From: JADGGM01 sp035277485
GTDB lineage: Bacteria > Gemmatimonadota > Gemmatimonadetes > Gemmatimonadales > Gemmatimonadaceae
Assembly: GCA_035277485.1 (NCBI GenBank)
Contig: DATEKK010000162.1
Location: 1-12,369 of the forward strand
DNA: 12,369 nt
Direction: 5' to 3'
The notes below the pieces were generated by a model. It worked only from the letters and a program-made list of their open reading frames with translations, did no database searches and was not told where the DNA came from. Within the stretch, counting starts at the first letter, position 1; each line of letters begins with the position of its first letter. A program made the translations under genes and the position numbers. This document shows positions 7,095-12,369 of this stretch, piece after piece.

Positions 7095-8290
7095 CCGCGC
7101 CCGAGCGGGCTCGTCGCCGGCTGCGTGTGTGCGCCGTCTCATTCAAGCCGTGCTGGCAGGATGAGTCGGGGCGCTGGATGTCGTTCGGCGGCTTCCCATT
7201 TCAGATGGACGCCATCGCGTCCCTGTTCGATGACATGACGCTCGTCATCGTGCGCGTACCGCCGCGCGCGGGCGGGATCCCGCTTCCGGCGCATGCGCGC
7301 ATCGTTCCGCTGCGCTCGCCGAGTGGTGCCGACCTGCGTCGCAAGCTCTCGATCATAGCGAGCCTGCCGTACTACCTCTGGAGGATTGCCGCCAGCGCGC
7401 GGAACGCCGATGTCGTGCACGTTCCCTTGCCGGGCGACGTTCCATTGTTAGGCATGTGGATCGCGCTCGCCATGCGGAAGCGTGTGCTCGCGCGGTACGG
7501 AGGCTCGTGGGTGGCCAACACACAATCCACCTTCATGAATCGCGTGACGAAAGCGTGCATGCGTCGCGCGGCGGGAGGCCGCAACGTGATGCTCGCGACG
7601 GGTGAAGGCGACGCCGCACCCGCTCCCCGAATGAACTGGGTCTTTTCGACCGCTCTCGCACGACGCGAGCTCGACCGGATCGCACCGCGGCTGGATCGCG
7701 GACTGTCGAGCACGCCGCGACTCGTGTACGCCGGCCGTCTTTCACCGGAAAAGGGCGTAGCGGTATTGATCGATGCGCTGGGTATTCTTGCAAAGGACCT
7801 AACCCTTGCTCAACCTCACCTCACGGTTCTGGGTGATGGCGATGAGCGCGCGACGCTGGAAGCGCGCGCGGCGGCGGTGGGTTGCCGCGATCGTGTCACG
7901 TTTGCCGGACAGGTGGACCGCGACACGCTGTCGAGCGCTCTCGATGTAGCGGATGTGTGTGTCCAGCCGTCCCTTACAGAGGGGTTCAGCAAGGCGTGGT
8001 TGGATGCGATGGCGCACGGTCTGCCGGTGCTCGCCTCGAACGTCGGAGCGGCGTCGGCGGTGATCGGCACCGGCGGCGAACGGGGCTGGTTGGTCGCTCC
8101 TGGTGACAGCCAGGCGCTTGCCGACGCGATTCGCCATGTACTCGTAGACGACCTGGATTGGACCGCTTTGCGCCGCCGGTGTCGTGCGTATGTCGAGGGG
8201 CGCACACTCGAGGCATGGGCAGAGCGCATCGGAACAGTGTGTGCTGCGCACTGGGGATGGACGATGACGGACGGACGACTCCGGGCATGA
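7091..8290 (+). CDS. Glycosyltransferase, GT4 family, with EX7D in place of EX7E
   Basis: This is a 399-residue GT-B glycosyltransferase. The N-terminal domain has CAVSFKPCWQDESGRWMSFGGFPFQMDAI, then DVVHVPLPGDVPLLG and RYGGSW. The donor domain opens with RLVYAGRLSPEKGV (E220, K221), has LTVLGDGDERATLE and VTFAGQV, and ends in the active-site region TEGFSKAWLDAMAHGLPVLAS. Here the first glutamate is E297, while the position of the second holds aspartate (D305), a conservative change from the family EX7E signature. The general order and the donor-domain motifs leave little doubt about the fold. The start is GTG 7091, in frame, overlapping the methyltransferase stop as GTGA; the frame is open to 6764, but that stretch is a shadow of the methyltransferase. 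The end overlaps the polymerase start (ATGA, 8287-8290). It is probably a cytoplasmic assembly enzyme of the repeat unit; the sugar is unknown. Confidence 0.88.
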   Translation: MTAPERARRRLRVCAVSFKPCWQDESGRWMSFGGFPFQMDAIASLFDDMTLVIVRVPPRAGGIPLPAHARIVPLRSPSGADLRRKLSIIASLPYYLWRIAASARNADVVHVPLPGDVPLLGMWIALAMRKRVLARYGGSWVANTQSTFMNRVTKACMRRAAGGRNVMLATGEGDAAPAPRMNWVFSTALARRELDRIAPRLDRGLSSTPRLVYAGRLSPEKGVAVLIDALGILAKDLTLAQPHLTVLGDGDERATLEARAAAVGCRDRVTFAGQVDRDTLSSALDVADVCVQPSLTEGFSKAWLDAMAHGLPVLASNVGAASAVIGTGGERGWLVAPGDSQALADAIRHVLVDDLDWTALRRRCRAYVEGRTLEAWAERIGTVCAAHWGWTMTDGRLRA

Positions 8291-9774
8291 ATACTCCACC
8301 AACGTTGCCGGTCGCGGATTCACCGCCGCCGCCCATTCCTCCTCCGGGGGAACAGGCGCCGCGTCGTCGCCCGTTAGGCGCGCGGAAGGTTCCACAGACC
8401 GGAAAATGGTGGGGACCGCTCTTCTCACTGTTCGTCATTCTGGTTTGGGGCGCTTCGTTCGTCGTGGGCTTTCGGGTCGCCCTCACGATCATCGAGGCGA
8501 TCGGACTCCTGACCTTGGTCATCGGCGTGTATAAGCCGCGCCTCGGGATGGTCGGCCTCACGATGTTGTGCGTGATCGACGGACCGGCGCGCGTGTATCT
8601 GCTCACGGGCGGCGTGCTGCGATGGAATACGCTGAACTACTGGCTGCTCCTCGTGATGCTGTTGTACCTGCCGTTCCTCATCCGGCTCCGAGATCGGCAC
8701 AACGTGTTGCTCACCGCTTTCATCGGACTGTTGGTCGTCGACCTGTCGATCACCAACAATCTGGTCGAGGGACTGCAGCAGATCCTCGGCATCCTCATCA
8801 CGTTCGGGTTGTTGATCTACTTCGTGCGCGCCGGCACCGACAAGCGCATGTGGTTCTGGACCAGCACGATCGCGGGTCTGACCGGTGCGTTAGGCGGCTT
8901 GTCGTGGTTCTTCCAGCGCCTGCACTTGCCCGCGATCAACGAAAATGCGTGGGCGATGTTCCCGTGCACCGCGCTGTTCGCGATCTGTCTGGGATTCCCG
9001 TACGCCGTCTCGATGAAGCGCGGGCAGGCGACGCTCCTGTCGCTGGCTGTGGTGAATTTCATGTGGATCTTCTTGAGCGGCAGCCGCGGCACCCTGCTCA
9101 TTGGAGCGTGCTGCCTCATCGTGCTGTTGCTCACCATGCGCGGGTTGCGTCAGCGGACGGTCGCTATCGCGTGCGGCGCGTTGATCATCGTCACGGCCGC
9201 CTCACATTTCAGTCAGATGCAAGAGCGGGCCACGTTCCGGCTCTTCAAGTTGTTTACGACCGATCAACCGCTGAGCGGCGATTATTCGCTCTCGAGCCGA
9301 ACGAGTGGTCGCTCCGACTTGGCGATCGGAGGTTTCTACATCTTCGAAGAGCACCCGATGGGTGTCGGCACGGGCAGCTTCAAGATCGCGTGGAAGAACC
9401 TCGACCGGCACGACAACATGGGCGACTACGCACGGGGCGAGCTGCGTGCCGCGCACTCCGGCTGGGTCAAGGTTCTCGCCGAGAACGGCGTCCTCGGCAT
9501 CCTATTGATGGCCGCGTGGGTCGGGTCGTTCGCATACGGTGCGCTCAAGACACGAAAGCGCGTGTTGCGACGCCTCGGTTTGCTCACTGCGCTCGCGCTC
9601 TTTGCCGCCCTTCTCGCGACGGAGTTCCAATCCAAGGGATTATGGTACCTGGCCGCCGGTGCGACGGTATTCCTCGAGCGCGATAGTATCGAAGCGGCGA
9701 TGTTCGTCCGCCGCCGCTTGCCGGCTGTGCGGCGCATGCCGCGCCGGGCTCCCGCTGAGGGAGCAGGCGTCTGA
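8287..9774 (+). CDS. O-antigen polymerase/ligase family membrane protein (Wzy_C domain)
   Basis: This is a 495-residue integral membrane protein with roughly 12 hydrophobic segments from residue 44 on. It fits the Wzy/WaaL family, which polymerises lipid-linked repeat units or transfers the chain to an acceptor on the periplasmic side. Family hallmarks are LSGSRGTLLI (S264-R267) and a large extracytoplasmic loop with GRSDLAIGGFYIFEEHPMGVGTGSF (R342, H356-P357), then AHSGWVKVLAENGVLG (H390, E399), which matches the conserved histidine and LAExG of the Wzy_C domain. Polymerase and ligase cannot be separated from sequence alone; a lone copy inside a repeat-unit operon favours polymerase. The first 40 residues are an unusual cytoplasmic tail: ten prolines between residues 4 and 20, including PPPP at 13-16, followed by a basic stretch. 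The C-terminus is also basic (VRRRLPAVRRMPRR). The ATG at 8287 overlaps the preceding stop as ATGA; the open frame to 8158 is not used. Confidence 0.88.
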   Translation: MNTPPTLPVADSPPPPIPPPGEQAPRRRPLGARKVPQTGKWWGPLFSLFVILVWGASFVVGFRVALTIIEAIGLLTLVIGVYKPRLGMVGLTMLCVIDGPARVYLLTGGVLRWNTLNYWLLLVMLLYLPFLIRLRDRHNVLLTAFIGLLVVDLSITNNLVEGLQQILGILITFGLLIYFVRAGTDKRMWFWTSTIAGLTGALGGLSWFFQRLHLPAINENAWAMFPCTALFAICLGFPYAVSMKRGQATLLSLAVVNFMWIFLSGSRGTLLIGACCLIVLLLTMRGLRQRTVAIACGALIIVTAASHFSQMQERATFRLFKLFTTDQPLSGDYSLSSRTSGRSDLAIGGFYIFEEHPMGVGTGSFKIAWKNLDRHDNMGDYARGELRAAHSGWVKVLAENGVLGILLMAAWVGSFAYGALKTRKRVLRRLGLLTALALFAALLATEFQSKGLWYLAAGATVFLERDSIEAAMFVRRRLPAVRRMPRRAPAEGAGV

Positions 9775-9779
9775 CGTCC

Positions 9780-10919
9780 TTGTCCTCGCCTAACGAATCG
9801 CCGGCGCGCATCGCGTTCGTCGCCGGCACGCTTGGACAGGGCGGCGCCGAGAAACAACTGGTATACATGGCGCGCGCATTGCGCGATGCGGGCGCCGACG
9901 TCCGTGTCTACTGTTTGACGCGCGGCGAATATTACGAGCGCGCGCTGGCCGACCTCGGGCCTGCGCCCGAGTGGGTCGGACGGTATGCGGCGCCGCCGCT
10001 CCGCACGCTCGCGTTAGTCGGCGCCCTGCGTCGGTTTCGCCCGGACATCGTCCAATCGGCGCACTTCTACACCAACCTGTACGTCGCGATGGCGGCGCCG
10101 CTCGTCCGCGCCGTGGGCATCGGAGCGGCGCGCAACGACGTGCTGCACGAGGTCGAATACAATGGTCGTTGGGGGCGGTGGCTCCTGCATGCGCCATCGG
10201 CGCTCATCGTCAACTCCACGGCGGCCCGCGACAACGCCCTGACACTCGGCCTGACGCACCAAAGAATTCACGTGTTGCCTAACGTTATCGACCTGGCCGC
10301 GTTCGACGCCGCCGGCGGCTCGACTCCGCGCCGCGAGAACGATCCGTTGGTTGTCGTCGGTGTCGGGACGTTCGTGCCGCAAAAGCGGTTCGACGTGTTC
10401 CTCGAGGTGATCGCCGCCGCGCGGGCGCAGGGCGCGCCGGTGCGCGGCGTGCTTGCGGGCGATGGCCCGGAGCGCGCCGCACTCGAACGGCGAGCCGCGG
10501 CGCTCGGGTTGGGGAGCGACGCAATCGCGTTCGTGGGCCGGCGCAACGACATCCCGGCGCTGCTGCGGACCGCGGACGTGTTCATGCTGACGTCCGATCA
10601 CGAGGGGTTCCCCAATGTCGTCCTCGAGGCGATGGCCGCGTCGCTGCCCGTCTTGTGCACGGCGACGGGGGATGCCCGCGCGATCGTCGATCACGGCGTG
10701 ACGGGCTACGTGACCGCCCTCGGCGACGTCTCCTGCCTAACGGAACACCTCGTGGCGCTGTCTCGCTCGAGCGACGCGCGCCGGCGACTGGGCGATGCCG
10801 GCCGCCGCCGCGTCGAGACGCAGTACGGGTTCGGCAATCTCGCCGCGCGGCTCGCCGCGATACACGGCGCGGTCGCAGCGGGCCGACAGCGGAAGAAGCG
10901 GGCGCAGATGCCGGTGTAA
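9780..10919 (+). CDS. Glycosyltransferase, GT4 family (GT-B fold)
   Basis: This is a 379-residue family 4 glycosyltransferase, the last gene of the operon. The N-terminus has the classic IAFVAGTLGQGGAEKQLVYMARAL glycine-rich loop (G16-K25). The donor domain has VVGVGTFVPQKRFDVF (K202, R203), GVLAGDGPERAALE and IAFVGRRNDIPALL. The catalytic EX7E lies in SDHEGFPNVVLEAMAASLPVL (E275, E283), followed by GVTGYVT. The start is TTG at 9780, the first possible in-frame start after the upstream stop; no later in-frame start precedes the Rossmann motif, so TTG is accepted despite a poorly placed GAGGGAG (9757-9763, 16 bases away). The gap after the polymerase gene is 5 bases. The C-terminus is basic (GRQRKKRAQMPV), consistent with peripheral membrane attachment. 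It is followed by a strong hairpin, marking the operon end. Sugar specificity is unknown. Confidence 0.92.
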   Translation: MSSPNESPARIAFVAGTLGQGGAEKQLVYMARALRDAGADVRVYCLTRGEYYERALADLGPAPEWVGRYAAPPLRTLALVGALRRFRPDIVQSAHFYTNLYVAMAAPLVRAVGIGAARNDVLHEVEYNGRWGRWLLHAPSALIVNSTAARDNALTLGLTHQRIHVLPNVIDLAAFDAAGGSTPRRENDPLVVVGVGTFVPQKRFDVFLEVIAAARAQGAPVRGVLAGDGPERAALERRAAALGLGSDAIAFVGRRNDIPALLRTADVFMLTSDHEGFPNVVLEAMAASLPVLCTATGDARAIVDHGVTGYVTALGDVSCLTEHLVALSRSSDARRRLGDAGRRRVETQYGFGNLAARLAAIHGAVAAGRQRKKRAQMPV

Positions 10920-10939
10920 GTCCGTTGGGTATCGCAACG

Positions 10940-10976
10940 AGAACGGGGCGGGCGACCAAGTCGCCCGCCCCGTTCT
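10940..10976. terminator. Bidirectional hairpin between convergent units, no T-tract
   Basis: There is a perfect 17-bp inverted repeat (10940-10956 pairing with 10960-10976) with the 3-base loop CAA. It is almost entirely G/C in the middle, with the left arm reading GAACGGGGCGGGCGAC after the first A. It starts 20 bases after the stop of the last glycosyltransferase gene and sits 20 bases before the end of the opposing gene, the only sizeable gap in the window (77 bases). Neither flank has a run of T, so it is not a canonical intrinsic terminator; it may end transcription from both sides by stem strength, work with Rho, or protect the 3' ends of both mRNAs. Confidence 0.75.
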
Positions 10977-10996
10977 GCATCCGTCCTGCCGATGAG

Positions 10997-12369
10997 CTAC
11001 TTCTTGAGCACGACGAACGTCTCGAACTGCGAGCTGGTCGACGGCATCGCATGACCGCCGATGCTGGCCGGCGCCGAGATCGCACTGATCGGAATCGTGA
11101 CCGGCCCGCTGTACGTCCCGGACGCGACCGGCGTGCCGAAGAAGTTCTGCGCATTCACCACGACGTAGTGGTCACCGGAGCTGAGCGCGCCCGACAGATC
11201 GACCGTTACCGAGCCGGCACCCCTCCAGTTATACACGATGACATTGGCGCGGCCGCGCTCGTAGGTGTTGGGCTCCACAACGACGTGGTTCTCCGGCAAC
11301 GACAGGGTCATCGTCGAGTGCGTGTCGAAGCCATACTTCGATTGCAACGTCGACAGCGTAAAGCCGACGCCGAGCACCGAGAACGCCGTCGAGGAGCCGT
11401 CCATGTACGTGTTGTGATCGACCGTGCTGCTCGTGGGCACATCCTGGTCGAAGAGCACGTCGACGCCACCCGGATTGATCACCGTGTTGCCGGTGAAGGT
11501 GAGACCCGACAACCACTGGCTGAGGAAGGCGGTGCCGACGACATAGTTGTTCGTCACGACGCCGTTCCTGTTCGTGGTGCCGAAGTTGTATCCCACCCGC
11601 ATACTGTTCCCGATCTTGCTGGGGTTGTAGTACGCCATGTTGCCGTTGACGACGAGGTTGTTCAGCGGTGAGCCGCCGCCAAACGTGTAGTTCATACCGT
11701 CGCCCACGCCGGAGTTGAACGAGACGTTGCCGTCAACCGTGAAGTTGTTCAGGTAGGCGTTGCCGGACCCGTACACATGGACGCCGTATCCGAACTGGTT
11801 GAACAGGATGTTGTCCTGCAGGACTTTCGTGCCCGTGTTGTTCTGGGCGTAGATGCCGTGGCCGAAGCTGGTGCTGGTCGAGCCGTGGAAGCCGTTGTTG
11901 TAGATGATGTTGCCGTATGCAACCTGGTTAGGCCCTTCGGACCAGAGACCGAAGCCATCGCCCGAGTGGTCGTGCACGATGAGGTTGATGAAGCGGCACC
12001 CCGGGCAGTGCGAATTGATACCCTGAATGTCCTGCGTGCTCGTGTTCGTGTTGGCGAGCTCGAAGCCCCAGTACCAGGTGTAGCTGCCGTCGACCGCGAT
12101 GTCGCCGTTGATCGTGGCACGCTCGCCCGGATAGGCGCGGACGACGATCGGCGCCGTCGACGTGCCGGTGAGCGTCGCATGGTAGTCCGAGCGACCCTCG
12201 CCGCTGCCGTACGTGCCGGCCCGCAGCCAGACGGTGTCGCCCGGGTGAATGCGGCCGCCCGCACCGCCTAACGCCGTCGTCAGATCCCACGGCGACGTGG
12301 CGCTGCCGCTGCCGCCGCTGCTGCCGTTGGGCGTCACGTACCAGCCCGCGTGCGTACCGGTCGATGTCG
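10997..12369 (-). CDS. Right-handed parallel beta-helix protein (pectate-lyase-like fold), 5' end outside window
   Basis: 456 complete residues are visible, with the stop TAG at 10997-10999. The frame stays open to the right edge, so the true start and probable signal peptide are outside. A GTG at 12337 is not the start, because it splits the motif WYVTPNGSSGGSGSATSPW, which is the usual opening of secreted beta-helix proteins (a YVSPNGS-type segment followed by TALGGAGGRIHPGDTVWLRAGTY). Repeated coil-like segments rich in Asn and Gly follow (GNIIYNNGFHG, GIYAQNN, LNNFTVDGNVSFN, LNNLVVNGNMAYYN, FTGNTVIN), forming asparagine ladders. About 110 C-terminal residues look like a beta-sandwich (SVTVDLSGALSSGDHYVVV to FETFVVLKK). 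Family members are polysaccharide lyases, hydrolases or epimerases acting outside the cell; no catalytic triad can be assigned. It converges on the polysaccharide operon, so a role in binding or cutting that polymer is possible but only inferred. Confidence 0.85.
   Translation of the reverse strand, partial: TSTGTHAGWYVTPNGSSGGSGSATSPWDLTTALGGAGGRIHPGDTVWLRAGTYGSGEGRSDYHATLTGTSTAPIVVRAYPGERATINGDIAVDGSYTWYWGFELANTNTSTQDIQGINSHCPGCRFINLIVHDHSGDGFGLWSEGPNQVAYGNIIYNNGFHGSTSTSFGHGIYAQNNTGTKVLQDNILFNQFGYGVHVYGSGNAYLNNFTVDGNVSFNSGVGDGMNYTFGGGSPLNNLVVNGNMAYYNPSKIGNSMRVGYNFGTTNRNGVVTNNYVVGTAFLSQWLSGLTFTGNTVINPGGVDVLFDQDVPTSSTVDHNTYMDGSSTAFSVLGVGFTLSTLQSKYGFDTHSTMTLSLPENHVVVEPNTYERGRANVIVYNWRGAGSVTVDLSGALSSGDHYVVVNAQNFFGTPVASGTYSGPVTIPISAISAPASIGGHAMPSTSSQFETFVVLKK

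Larger units (their letters stand above)
331..12272. repeat. Dispersed 7-mer GTTAGGC/GCCTAAC, 20 exact copies
   Basis: GTTAGGC on the + strand begins at 331, 865, 1631, 2093, 3280, 7447, 8373, 8889 and 11927. Its complement GCCTAAC begins at 1052, 2484, 4295, 4485, 5063, 5448, 6752, 9788, 10277, 10735 and 12266. Six one-mismatch relatives keeping the GTTAG core are GACTAAC at 3696, GTTAGCC at 4671, TCCTAAC at 5508, GTTAGTC at 5857 and 10013, and ACCTAAC at 7797. All nine genes carry at least one exact copy. The base before GTTAGGC is C in 12 and G in 6 of the 20. A hand estimate, taking G+C as 67%, expects about 1.4 copies on both strands. What it does is unknown; candidates are an uptake sequence, a recombination or segregation motif, or a site bound by a chromosomal protein. 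Confidence 0.8.

Noticed and set aside
8158..8286. Upstream extension of the polymerase frame
   Set aside because: It overlaps the end of the GT4 gene and shows no membrane-protein features; ATG 8287 is coupled to the preceding stop.
10655..11671. 338-residue + strand open frame crossing the hairpin into the beta-helix gene
   Set aside because: It runs through the terminator hairpin and antisense to a gene with clear beta-helix repeats; its Arg/Asp/His-rich content is a shadow pattern.
12335..12337. GTG as the start of the beta-helix gene
   Set aside because: The frame continues upstream to the window edge with Gly-Trp-Tyr just before it, completing the YVTPNGS motif, so the gene begins outside the window.
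1..12369. CRISPR arrays, tRNA or rRNA genes, insertion sequences, phage genes
   Set aside because: No regularly spaced long repeats, no tRNA- or rRNA-like stretches, and no transposase, integrase or terminal inverted repeats were seen.

Overview
This is a GC-rich bacterial window (about two-thirds G+C by eye) holding one long exopolysaccharide or O-antigen biosynthesis operon on the + strand (17-10919, eight genes). It faces a secreted parallel beta-helix protein on the - strand (10997 to the right edge, its 5' end outside the window). A perfect 17-bp hairpin lies between the two converging units. The style (high GC, dense coding, codon use, gene content) would fit a soil or sediment bacterium such as Gemmatimonadota, but no taxonomic marker is present and this is only an impression.

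Layout: a sugar-nucleotide epimerase of the CDP-paratose/CDP-tyvelose 2-epimerase type (17-1057); a GT4 glycosyltransferase (1074-2204); a GT2 glycosyltransferase (2201-3343); a 986-residue protein with two polysaccharide-deacetylase-like modules (3340-6300); a SAM-dependent methyltransferase (6288-7094); a second GT4 enzyme with an altered active-site motif (7091-8290); a Wzy/O-antigen-ligase membrane protein with a proline-rich cytoplasmic tail (8287-9774); and a third GT4 enzyme (9780-10919). Four junctions are 4-base ATGA/GTGA overlaps, one is a 13-base overlap and two are short gaps of 16 and 5 bases, so the whole set should be one translationally coupled transcript. The first gene starts 17 bases from the left edge, so the operon promoter and any earlier genes lie outside.

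Together the genes would make an activated deoxysugar, assemble a repeat unit with four glycosyltransferases, modify it by deacetylation and methylation, and polymerise or ligate it. No flippase (Wzx), export channel (Wza), chain-length regulator (Wzc) or initiating phosphoglycosyltransferase is in the window.

The most unusual signal is not a gene. The 7-mer GTTAGGC / GCCTAAC occurs 20 times in 12.4 kb, about once per 620 bp, in both orientations and throughout all functional classes of gene. A rough hand estimate from base composition gives 1-2 occurrences. It is accommodated through otherwise rare codons (TTA and CTA leucine, CCT proline) and in one case forms a stop codon. This looks like a genome-wide DNA-level signal such as an uptake sequence or architecture motif.
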